Shown: positions 14,252-21,919 of the stretch, one piece after another
Layout of the letters: the number at the start of each line of letters is the position of its first letter
How positions within the stretch are numbered: the stretch's first letter is position 1
NCBI RefSeq assembly: GCF_004345365.1
Contig: NZ_SLVF01000007.1
Span: 124,001 to 188,000, forward strand
DNA from: Kribbella sp. VKM Ac-2568
GTDB lineage: Bacteria > Actinomycetota > Actinomycetes > Propionibacteriales > Kribbellaceae
Direction of reading: 5' to 3'
DNA: 64,000 bases
Notes under the pieces: model-generated
Database searches by the model: none
What the model saw: only the letters and a program-made list of their open reading frames with translations
Told to the model about the DNA's origin: nothing
Made by a program: the position numbers and the translations under genes

Positions 14252-16864
14252 ATGAGGGACTTGCCGGCGGGGAGGGTCTCGATGTTGTTCTCGGACATCG
14301 AGGGGTCCACGCTGCTGCTGACTCGGCTCGGGCCGACTTATGTCGACGTGCTCGACAGTCATCGCCGGATCCTGCGGGGCGTCTGGGCGGCGACCGGCGG
14401 TACTGAGGTCGGTACGGAGGGAGACAGCTTTTTCGTCGTCTTCCCGACGGCTACTGATGCGCTGGAGGCAGCCGCGGAGGGTCAGCGGCGGCTGGAGGAC
14501 CATCACTGGCCGGGTGGCGAGCGGCTGCGTGTGCGGATGGGGATCCATACCGGCTCCCCCGGCGTGCACGATGGCGACTACTGGGGGATGGACGTGCACC
14601 GGGCCGCGCGGATCTCCTCGGCCGCGAACGGCGGTCAGGTGGTGATCTCCGCCGCGACCGGAGACCTCGCCGAGCTCCCGGACGGCGTCTCCCTGCGTGA
14701 CCTCGGCACCCACCACCTGAAGGACATCCACGAACCCGAGCATCTCTACCAACTGACGGTCGCGGGCCTGCAAGAGGAATTCCCACCACTCCGCACCCTC
14801 GGAACGCCGACGAGCCTGCCCGCCACGGCGACTCCGCTGCTCGGCAGAGAGCCCGACCTGGCGCGGTTGACGGAAATGCTCTGTACTCCGGACAACCGCC
14901 TGGTGACACTCACTGGACCAGGCGGCTCCGGCAAGACCCGCCTCGCCATCTCGGCGGCCGCTCAGCTGAAGACCAGCTTTCCCGACGGCGTGTACTTCGT
15001 ACCCCTCGCGGCGGAGGTCAGCGAGGAGGTGATGTGGACGTCGATCGCCGAGGTGCTCGACCTCGGGGCGAGGGAGCGCACCCCGGCAGGCCTCCTGAAC
15101 CACCTGGCACGCCACGCGCTGCTGCTCGTCCTCGACAACCTGGAGCAGCTCGAGGGCGCCGCCAAGGTCGTCGCCCAGATCCTCGAAGCGGCACCTCGGG
15201 TCGCTGTCATCGCGACGTCGCGACGACCGCTCGGACTCATCGCCGAACGGCAGCACCCGGTGACACCGCTGACGTTGCCGGATGACCTCACGCTGGCCGC
15301 GGCCCAGAGCTCCGGAGCCGTGCAGCTCTTCGTGCAACGCGCCCAGGCCGTGCAACCCAGGTTCACTCTCACCACCGACAACGTCGACGACGTGGTGGCC
15401 ATCTGCCGCCGCCTGGACGGGCTCCCCCTCGCCATCGAGCTTTGCGCCACCCGGGTCCGGCTGCTCAGCCCCAAGGCACTGCTGGACCGCATCGACCAGT
15501 CCCTCGACATCGTCTCACCCAGCAGCGTGACACCCGAGCGACAGCGGACGCTCCGCGACACCATCGCCTGGTCCTACCACCTGCTCACCCCGGTACGGCG
15601 TCGCGTCTTCCGGCAACTGGCCGTCTTCTCGGGTGGCGCCGACCTCGATGCGGTCGCCACGGTCGCCTGCACGCCTCAGGAGGACCCGCTCGACATCGTC
15701 GCGGAACTCATCGACGCCAGCCTGGTCACGATGTCGGAGGGCCCGGACGGAGGTCCGCGGATCGCGCTGCTGGAGACGATCAGCCAGTACGCCGACGACG
15801 AACTGCGGGCGGTCGGCGAGGCGGAGGCAGCGCGCGGCGCGCACGCGGCGTACTACGCGGCCGTGGCCGAGAAGCTCCTGGCGATGCGGGAGGAGTCCAC
15901 ACACGTGACCGCGCTCGAGCTTGCCGAGACCGAGCTCGACAACTTCCGTGCCGCACTCGGCTGGGCCGTTCCGCCGAACGACAACGCCACCGGCGACCTC
16001 GCGACCGGTCTTCGTCTCTGCGCGGCCCTTGGCTGGGTCTGGGTGTTGGGTGGCTACTTCGCCGAGGGTCGCCGCTGGCATGAACTGGTGGTCGCGCGGG
16101 CGGGCGCGGAACCGTCGCCGGACCTGGTGGCGTGCCTGCGCGGGCTGGGGAATCTCCTCGTCATGCAAGGTGAGACCGCCCGTGCCGAGGAGCTGGCGAC
16201 GAGAAGCCTGAAGCTGGCCGAGGCGCTCGACGACCACGCCGGTATCGCCCTGGCGCTGAGCCTGCTGGGCACGGTTCAACTCCAGCTCGGCGCTCTCGAG
16301 ACCGCCCGCGACAGCCTCGGGGAGGCTCTGGACCGGCTCCGCCTGCTCGACGACAAGAGGCAGCTGGCCAGGGTCCTCGGCAACCTCGGCGGCGTGGAGG
16401 AGGAGCTGGGCCGGCTCGATCGCGCGGAGACGATGATGATGGAGGCGCGGGAACTCTTCGAAGACCTCGGCGACGTCCACGAGGCCGCGGTCCAGGGGCA
16501 GAATCTGGCCTACCTGCTCGTGGTCGCGGGCCGCGTCGACGAGGCGAGCAAGCTGGCCCGCGGCCTGGTCGACACCGTTGTGACGCTGGGCAGCCCGAGT
16601 CTCCTGATGGCTTTCGCCAACACCGCGATGAACATCCTGATCCGTCAGGGTGAGCCGGCCCGCGCAGCTCGGCTGTTCGGCGCGGAAGAGGCGATGAGGG
16701 ACCGTCTGGAGATGCCGAACCCCTACCTCGACGAGGAACTCGAGGAAGCCCTCGAGCTGATCAGCGGCGTGATGTCTCGTGAGGACTGGGAGCGCCACCG
16801 CCAAGAGGGCCGACAGGCCCGGGTCGAGGAGCTGATCGCCCAGTTCCCGCCGGCCGCCTCTTGA
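14252..16864 (+). CDS. Class III cyclase-AAA ATPase-TPR signalling regulator
   Basis: An 870-residue multidomain protein. Residues 8-170 form a class III adenylate/guanylate cyclase homology domain (VSMLFSDIEGSTLLLTRLG with metal-binding D15, then GDSFFVVF and LRVRMGIHTG). An NB-ARC/STAND-type ATPase follows, with Walker A LTGPGGSGKTRLAIS near 219-233 and LLLVLDNLEQLEG near 295. The C-terminal half is TPR-like helical repeats. Proteins of this plan are common in actinobacteria and mycobacteria; cyclase activity is not assured. There is no DNA-binding domain. The start is uncertain: ATG 14252 or the in-frame GTG at 14240, neither with a strong ribosome-binding site. Confidence 0.8.
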   Translation: MRDLPAGRVSMLFSDIEGSTLLLTRLGPTYVDVLDSHRRILRGVWAATGGTEVGTEGDSFFVVFPTATDALEAAAEGQRRLEDHHWPGGERLRVRMGIHTGSPGVHDGDYWGMDVHRAARISSAANGGQVVISAATGDLAELPDGVSLRDLGTHHLKDIHEPEHLYQLTVAGLQEEFPPLRTLGTPTSLPATATPLLGREPDLARLTEMLCTPDNRLVTLTGPGGSGKTRLAISAAAQLKTSFPDGVYFVPLAAEVSEEVMWTSIAEVLDLGARERTPAGLLNHLARHALLLVLDNLEQLEGAAKVVAQILEAAPRVAVIATSRRPLGLIAERQHPVTPLTLPDDLTLAAAQSSGAVQLFVQRAQAVQPRFTLTTDNVDDVVAICRRLDGLPLAIELCATRVRLLSPKALLDRIDQSLDIVSPSSVTPERQRTLRDTIAWSYHLLTPVRRRVFRQLAVFSGGADLDAVATVACTPQEDPLDIVAELIDASLVTMSEGPDGGPRIALLETISQYADDELRAVGEAEAARGAHAAYYAAVAEKLLAMREESTHVTALELAETELDNFRAALGWAVPPNDNATGDLATGLRLCAALGWVWVLGGYFAEGRRWHELVVARAGAEPSPDLVACLRGLGNLLVMQGETARAEELATRSLKLAEALDDHAGIALALSLLGTVQLQLGALETARDSLGEALDRLRLLDDKRQLARVLGNLGGVEEELGRLDRAETMMMEARELFEDLGDVHEAAVQGQNLAYLLVVAGRVDEASKLARGLVDTVVTLGSPSLLMAFANTAMNILIRQGEPARAARLFGAEEAMRDRLEMPNPYLDEELEEALELISGVMSREDWERHRQEGRQARVEELIAQFPPAAS

Positions 16865-16878
16865 AGCCGAGGATCCTG

Positions 16879-17487
16879 TCAGGCAAGGAGTTTCTCGAAG
16901 GAGTCCGGCGAGTCGAAGGGGTCGGGTGGCAGCGGCGACTCCCGCCGGTCGACCTCCCGGGCCAGTTCTCCTGCGGCTCGGTCGATCCGGGTCGCGAGCG
17001 GGCTCTCGGACTCCGCGCCGGAGCCCCAGTCCTCGGGGGCGGCGTACACGCCGGTGGGCATGACAACCGCGTGCAGGTAGGAGAACAGCGGGCGGAGCTC
17101 ATGCTCGAGAACCAGCGAGTGCCGGCCGGTCCCTCCGGTCGCCGCGATCAGCACGGGCTTGTCGATCAGCGCGCTGTCGTCGAGCACGTCCACGAACATC
17201 TTGAAGAGCCCGTTGTACGACGCACTGAACGTCGGCGTGACGGCGATCAGACCGTCGGCCCGGCTGACCCGGTCGAGCACCTCCTCGAGCTGCTCGGACG
17301 GATAGCCGACGATCAGGTTGTTGACCAGGTCGTGCCCGTGGTCGCGCACCTCGATCACCTCGAGGTCCACCTCGGCGCCGAGCGCTTCGAGCTGCCGCCG
17401 GGCCGCCTCGGCCAGCCGGTCTGCCAGCAACCGGGTCGACGACGGCTGCCGCAGCCCCGCGCTGATCACGACGATCTTCCGGCTCAT
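16879..17487 (-). CDS. NADPH-dependent FMN reductase (CE1759-type)
   Basis: A 202-residue flavodoxin-fold FMN reductase: IVVISAGLRQPSSTRLLADR at the start for FMN phosphate binding, TPTFSASYNGLFKMFVDVL near residue 85-103, and AATGGTGRHSLVLEHELRPL near 115. The arrangement matches the CE1759 group, which is normally encoded beside a luciferase-like CE1758 oxidoreductase, as here. It probably supplies reduced FMN to that partner. Its ATG overlaps the partner's stop (ATGA). Confidence 0.85.
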   Translation of the reverse strand: MSRKIVVISAGLRQPSSTRLLADRLAEAARRQLEALGAEVDLEVIEVRDHGHDLVNNLIVGYPSEQLEEVLDRVSRADGLIAVTPTFSASYNGLFKMFVDVLDDSALIDKPVLIAATGGTGRHSLVLEHELRPLFSYLHAVVMPTGVYAAPEDWGSGAESESPLATRIDRAAGELAREVDRRESPLPPDPFDSPDSFEKLLA

Positions 17488-18578
17488 CGGACCGCCTCCG
17501 CCGACAGCTCCTTCGCCGCCTTCAGGGACGCGTGGGTCGGTGCGTCCGGGACGTGCTCCGGACGGCCGACGGCGAACTCCTTGCGAATCACCGCGGCGAT
17601 CTCCCCCAACTGCTCGATCTGCTCGAGCACCGCCCTGTGCGGGATTCCGAGTCCGTCGACGTTGAACAGTTGCCGCTGGTAGTCGCCGGCGGCGTACTCA
17701 CGGAACTGCAGGATCCGCTCGATCACCTGGTCCGGGCTGCCGACCAGCAGCGCCGTGTCCTGCGAGGTCTGCTCCAGCGACGGGCCGCCACCGTAGACCG
17801 GCGACGCGTCGTAGTACGGCCGGAACTCGTTGATCGCGTCCTGCGAGTTCTTCCGGACGTAGAGCTGGGCGGCGAGTCCGACGATCGCCTGGTCGGCCGG
17901 ACCGTGCCCGTAGTGCTCGAAGCGGCGGCGGTACAGCTCGATCATCTGCCGCACGTGCCGCTTCGGCCAGAACAGGTTGTTGTGGAAGAAGCCGTCGCCG
18001 TAGTACGCGGCCTGCTCGGCGATCTCGGGACTGCGGATCGAGCCGTGCCACACGAACGGCGGTACGTCGTCCAGCGGCCGCGGCGTCGAGGTGAAGCCCT
18101 GCAGCGGGGTGCGGAACTTGCCTTCCCAGTCGACCACGTCCTCGCGCCACAGGCGGCGCAGCAGCGCGTAGTTCTCGACCGCCAGGGCGATGCCGTTGCG
18201 GATGTCCTGCCCGAACCACGGGTAGACCGGGCCGGTGTTGCCGCGGCCCATCATCAGGTCGACCCGGCCGTCGGCCAGGTGCTGCAGCATCGCGTAGTCC
18301 TCGGCGATCTTCACCGGGTCGTTCGTGGTGATCAGCGTCGTCGACGTCGACAGCTGCAACCTGGACGTCCGGGCGGCGACGTACCCGAGGATCGTCGTCG
18401 GCGAGGACGGTATGAAGGGCGGGTTGTGGTGCTCGCCGATCGCGAACACGTCGAGGCCGACATCCTCGGCCAGCTGGGCGTACTCCAGCACCGCCTTGAT
18501 CCGCTCGTGCTCCGTGGGTGGGCGACCGGTGACCGGGTCGGCGACCACATCTCCCACTCCGAAGATCCCCACCTGCAT
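17484..18578 (-). CDS. LLM class FMN-dependent monooxygenase (CE1758-type)
   Basis: A 364-residue bacterial-luciferase-like TIM-barrel oxidoreductase: YAQLAEDVGLDVFAIGEHHN near residues 30-50, then TSRLQLSTSTTLITTNDPVK and DLMMGRGNTGPVYPWFG. It belongs to the CE1758 group paired with the FMN reductase downstream, forming a two-component FMNH2-dependent monooxygenase of unknown substrate. I chose ATG 18578 because homologues begin at MQVGIFGVGD. Two TTGAYACGTCAM sites lie 31-64 bases upstream, suggesting repression by a MarR-type protein encoded elsewhere. Confidence 0.85.
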   Translation of the reverse strand: MQVGIFGVGDVVADPVTGRPPTEHERIKAVLEYAQLAEDVGLDVFAIGEHHNPPFIPSSPTTILGYVAARTSRLQLSTSTTLITTNDPVKIAEDYAMLQHLADGRVDLMMGRGNTGPVYPWFGQDIRNGIALAVENYALLRRLWREDVVDWEGKFRTPLQGFTSTPRPLDDVPPFVWHGSIRSPEIAEQAAYYGDGFFHNNLFWPKRHVRQMIELYRRRFEHYGHGPADQAIVGLAAQLYVRKNSQDAINEFRPYYDASPVYGGGPSLEQTSQDTALLVGSPDQVIERILQFREYAAGDYQRQLFNVDGLGIPHRAVLEQIEQLGEIAAVIRKEFAVGRPEHVPDAPTHASLKAAKELSAEAVR

Positions 18579-18608
18579 GACCACTCGCCGTCCTCTCGTG
18601 CCATTTGA

Positions 18609-18642
18609 TTGATACGTCACTCATCATAGGTTGACACGTCAA
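18609..18642. promoter_or_regulatory. Tandem MarR-type operator half-dyads
   Basis: TTGATACGTCAC (18609-18620) and TTGACACGTCAA (18631-18642) are two copies of one palindromic site, the second nearly perfect (GTTGAC-AC-GTCAAC). The centres are 22 bp apart, about two helical turns. They lie just upstream of the LLM monooxygenase start and overlap its probable promoter. No MarR gene is adjacent. Confidence 0.6.
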
Positions 18643-18724
18643 CTCAAACAAACCACGAGCAGTGGGCCGGCGGTCAGGTGGAGGCCGGGGAGGCGTCTTG
18701 CTGGGCCGGTGCCGCTCCTCCATA

Positions 18725-19417
18725 GTGAGCAGGGTGACCTTCTGGCCGGTGATCGGCGCGGTGCTTCCGCAGGCGCTGGGAATCGCGTTGAGTCCGGTGC
18801 CGATGGTCTGCATCGTGCTGGTGCTGCTGTCGAGGCAGCCGATTCGCGCCGGATCGAGCTTCGCGGTGGGCTGGGTCGGCGCCCTGGCGATCGCGACCGG
18901 ACTCGTGGTGGTGCTGACGGACGTGGCCACCGATGACGGCTCGGAGGCGGCGCATGACGGTGTCGACCTCGTCAAGCTGGCGGTCGGCGTGCTGTTCGCG
19001 GTCCTGGCGGTCCGGTACTGGCGCAAACGTCCATCGCCCGGTGAAACCCCGCCCCGCCCGGCGATCGTCGACAAGATCACGACGCTCTCCGGCCCCGCCC
19101 TGGTCCTGACCGGAGCGGGAGCGGCGCTGGCGAACCTCAAGAACCTCCCGCTCGTCATCGGCGCGGGCACCCAGATCGGTGGATCCGGCCTCACCACGGG
19201 ACAGGAGGTCGGTGCGACGGCCTGCTTCGTCATCGCGGCGTCGCTGACGGTTCTCGTCCCACTGCTGGCCGTCGTCATCGCGGGAGCGGAGCGGTCGGCC
19301 CCGACGCTGAAGACGCTCGAGAAGTGGCTGCTGAGCAACCTGAACACGATCCTCGTCGTTCTGCTGGCGGTCCTGGCCACCGTGATGATCGGCCAGGGCC
19401 TCGACCTGTTCCGCTAG
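18725..19417 (+). CDS. GAP-family membrane protein (LysE-like fold)
   Basis: A 230-residue integral membrane protein with six hydrophobic helices: FWPVIGAVLPQALGIALSPV at the start, then VPMVCIVLVLLSR, GWVGALAIATGLVVVLTDVA, LVKLAVGVLFAVLAVRYW and two C-terminal helices. This is the layout of the GAP/Sap family, related to LysE-type exporters; mycobacterial members assist lipid transport. Substrate unknown. The start is uncertain: GTG 18725, or GTG 18734 just after GAGCAGG. It is divergent from the LLM monooxygenase gene. Confidence 0.75.
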   Translation: MSRVTFWPVIGAVLPQALGIALSPVPMVCIVLVLLSRQPIRAGSSFAVGWVGALAIATGLVVVLTDVATDDGSEAAHDGVDLVKLAVGVLFAVLAVRYWRKRPSPGETPPRPAIVDKITTLSGPALVLTGAGAALANLKNLPLVIGAGTQIGGSGLTTGQEVGATACFVIAASLTVLVPLLAVVIAGAERSAPTLKTLEKWLLSNLNTILVVLLAVLATVMIGQGLDLFR

Positions 19418-19425
19418 CGCCCCAG

Positions 19426-19486
19426 CCGGATCAACGGGCCTTGCGCCGGATCAGCGGGCCTCAGCCCGGGATCAGTGGGCTTTGGC
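19426..19486. repeat. Three 20-bp imperfect repeats at the qcrC-like 3' end
   Basis: CCGGATCAACGGGCCTTGCG (19426), CCGGATCAGCGGGCCTCAGC (19446) and a diverged third copy from 19466 form head-to-tail units. The third contains the stop codon of the cytochrome gene (TCA at 19472-19474). The other two each carry a similar TCA or TGA-equivalent position, so they look like duplications of the gene's last codons. They fill the gap between two convergent genes. Confidence 0.65.
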
Positions 19487-20299
19487 CCCGATCCACACCG
19501 CGACCGCGATGAGCGCGCCGATGCCGACGAACCAGCCCCAGAGCCCTTCCGAGACCGGGCCGAGCCGTCCCAGACCGAAGCCACCCGGATCCTTCTGATC
19601 CTGCAGGCTCACCACGTAGGCGATGATGTCGCGCTTGTCCTGGGGCAGCAGCACCTGGTCGGAGAAGACCGGCATCTGCTGGGGTCCGGTCAGCATCGCC
19701 TCGTAGATGTGCCGGGGCGAGCTGTTCATCAGCGAGGGCGCATAGCGTCCGTTCGGCAGGGCGCCGCCGCGGCCGGCGAAGTTGTGGCAGGCCGTGCAGT
19801 TGGTCCGGAACAGTTCGCCGCCGCGGGCAATTTCGTCGTCTGTCGCCTTGCTGACGTCGTACGCCTCCGTGGCCGGTATTGCGGGGCCCGGCGCGAGGGA
19901 GGCGACGAAAGCGGCCAGCGCCGCGATCTCCTCATCGGTGTACACCGGCTCCTTCTGCGCCACCTGGGCACCGGTCTGGGTCGCCGGCATCCGGCCCGTA
20001 CCGACCTGGAAGTCGACCGCGGCCGCGCCCACCCCGATCAGCGGCGGTCCGGCCTGCTCGCCCTCGCCGTCAGTGCCGCCTTCGGCGTTGAGCCCGTGGC
20101 AGCTCGCGCAACCGACCGCGAACAGCTTGCGGCCTTCCTCGATCTGCTGCGACTGGGGTCCGTCGGCGCCCGCCGCCCCGTTCGGCACCAGCAGGCTGTA
20201 GGCCATGCCCGCGACCACCAGAGCCAGCCCGATCACGACCGCGCGCGCGAGTCCGCTTCGCCGCCAATGCTGCCGGGGCGTGTTGTCCGCCGCTCCCAT
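19472..20299 (-). CDS. QcrC-like dihaem cytochrome c, orphan copy
   Basis: A 275-residue membrane-anchored cytochrome c. Helix 1 (ARAVVIGLALVVAGMAYSLL) is near residues 19-38. Haem sites are C64ASCH68 and C168TACH172, with methionine candidates RMPATQ near 103-108 and MPVFSD near 213. The C-terminal helix is LWGWFVGIGALIAVAVWIG. This is the architecture of QcrC, the dihaem subunit of the actinobacterial cytochrome bcc complex that passes electrons from menaquinol to the aa3 oxidase. Normally it sits in ctaE-qcrCAB, but no qcrA, qcrB or oxidase gene is here. It may be an extra copy, or an electron carrier for another partner. Confidence 0.85.
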   Translation of the reverse strand: MGAADNTPRQHWRRSGLARAVVIGLALVVAGMAYSLLVPNGAAGADGPQSQQIEEGRKLFAVGCASCHGLNAEGGTDGEGEQAGPPLIGVGAAAVDFQVGTGRMPATQTGAQVAQKEPVYTDEEIAALAAFVASLAPGPAIPATEAYDVSKATDDEIARGGELFRTNCTACHNFAGRGGALPNGRYAPSLMNSSPRHIYEAMLTGPQQMPVFSDQVLLPQDKRDIIAYVVSLQDQKDPGGFGLGRLGPVSEGLWGWFVGIGALIAVAVWIGAKAH

Positions 20300-20514
20300 G
20301 ACCGCACCTCCCAGCAGCCGGCGCCGTGATCGTCGATGACCCTAGTGTGCGCCATCCAGCGCCTGGATCACCTCTTTCGGGTGAGTATTTCGGCGGCGGC
20401 GGCAGCGATCCTTGACGAAGGGTTGTGTCCCGACCGGCGCTTCGACGGCTGATCTCGCGGAACCGCCACCTTCGCCGGCCGGTGCGCCACGATTCCAGCG
20501 CGGAGGAGATCGAG

Positions 20515-21765
20515 ATGTCCGATCCACCCAGCGGGCAGCCCGCGCCGGACCCCCCGACGCCCGCCCCGGACCCTGCGCCGGGGGCGCCGACGCCCACCCC
20601 GGGACCAGCGCCGGACGCCCCGACTCCCGCCCCGGAAGCTGCGGCGCCGGCCCCCGCCGCACCGACCTCCGCCGGCGGCGTACTCCGGAACCGAACGCTG
20701 CTGGCCGGCATCGGCGGAGCTGCTCTGGTGGGTGCGGTCATCGGCGGACTCATCGTCTGGGCGCTGTCCGACGACGGGGCCACCACGTCGTCGGCGGCAG
20801 GCAATCCGCAAGCGGCCGGCCAGGTTGCCATGTGCGCCGCGGCCCCGGTCGCGAACCAGGTCCTGCCGTCGGTCGTCACGATCTCCGCCCGCCGCGGCGG
20901 TCAGGCCGGCAGCGGATCGGGCCAGATCATCCGCGACGGCGGCTACATCCTCACCAACGACCACGTGATCTCGCTGGCCGCGAACGGCGGCAGCGTGTCG
21001 GTGCTGTACAGCGACGGGCACAGCTCGGACGCGGAGATCATCGGCCGTGACCCCAGCACGGACCTGGCGATGCTGAAGGCGGCCGACGCCTCGAAGGGGT
21101 ATCCGGTGATCGCACTCGGGTCGTCAGCGGCGCTGGAGGTCGGCGACCCGGTCGTCGCTCTTGGCGCGCCGCTCGGCCTCTACAGCACGGTCACCTCCGG
21201 CATCGTCAGCGCCCTGGACCGGTACGTGCCGGTGCCCGGGGACGACGTCACCCACCACCTGATCGGCGCGATCCAGACCGACGCCGCGATCAACCCAGGC
21301 AACAGTGGTGGCGCGCTGGTCGACTGTTCGGGCCGGCTGGTCGGGGTGAACAGCGCCATCGCGACCGTGCCGAACTCGGCCGGGGTCTCCGGCGGCGGCA
21401 GCGTCGGCCTGGGCTTCTCCATCCCGGTCGATCTCGCCATGCCGATCGCTGACAAGCTCATCGAGACGGGCCAGGCCGGCCACCCGACCACCGGGCTCCA
21501 GGTGCAGGAGCTTCCGCCGGAGATGGCCAGGGCCTCAGGCACCGAGCCGGGGTTGTTCGTCCTGGCCGTCGAGCCAGGCAGTCCAGCGGTGAAGGCGGGC
21601 CTGAAGCCCGGCGACATCATCACCATGATCGACGGCAAACCGGCCCGCAGCAGCGAGGACATCGTGGTGGCTACCCTGACCCGATCGGCCGGCGACACCC
21701 TCGAGATCACCTACCTGCGATCGGGGGTGACGGCAACGACCACCCTCACGCTGGCAGCTTCCTGA
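20515..21765 (+). CDS. HtrA/DegP-type membrane-anchored serine protease with PDZ domain
   Basis: A 416-residue protease. Residues 1-55 are a proline/alanine-rich cytosolic tail. Helix 61-84 (TLLAGIGGAALVGAVIGGLI) anchors it, with the protease outside. The catalytic triad is H150 (LTNDHV), D183 (PSTDLAML) and S264 (NPGNSGGAL). A PDZ domain follows (GLFVLAVEPGSPAVKAGLKPGD near 345-365). HtrA proteins degrade or guard misfolded envelope proteins. The start at ATG 20515 has GGAGGAG upstream; an extension to 20425 is not family-like. Many actinobacterial copies follow a two-component system, but here the neighbours are QcrC and a LuxR regulator. Confidence 0.9.
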   Translation: MSDPPSGQPAPDPPTPAPDPAPGAPTPTPGPAPDAPTPAPEAAAPAPAAPTSAGGVLRNRTLLAGIGGAALVGAVIGGLIVWALSDDGATTSSAAGNPQAAGQVAMCAAAPVANQVLPSVVTISARRGGQAGSGSGQIIRDGGYILTNDHVISLAANGGSVSVLYSDGHSSDAEIIGRDPSTDLAMLKAADASKGYPVIALGSSAALEVGDPVVALGAPLGLYSTVTSGIVSALDRYVPVPGDDVTHHLIGAIQTDAAINPGNSGGALVDCSGRLVGVNSAIATVPNSAGVSGGGSVGLGFSIPVDLAMPIADKLIETGQAGHPTTGLQVQELPPEMARASGTEPGLFVLAVEPGSPAVKAGLKPGDIITMIDGKPARSSEDIVVATLTRSAGDTLEITYLRSGVTATTTLTLAAS

Positions 21766-21919
21766 CCCGGCAGGGACAGAATTGTCCGTACGCGCGCCTC
21801 TCCCGCAACGGCCACGGACCGACTAGTCTCCAAAAGAGAAACTCAGGAGCACAGGCGCAACAGAAGACCCAGAGGAGTACCGGCTCAACGCGAGGCACGC
21901 AAGCCAGGGAGGGCGGCGC

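Noticed and set aside
17698-19380. Very long minus-strand open frame opposite and upstream of the LLM gene
   Set aside because: It is a GC-rich antisense shadow of the GAP-family and LLM genes: arginine- and alanine-rich, without domains, and overlapping two well-supported genes.
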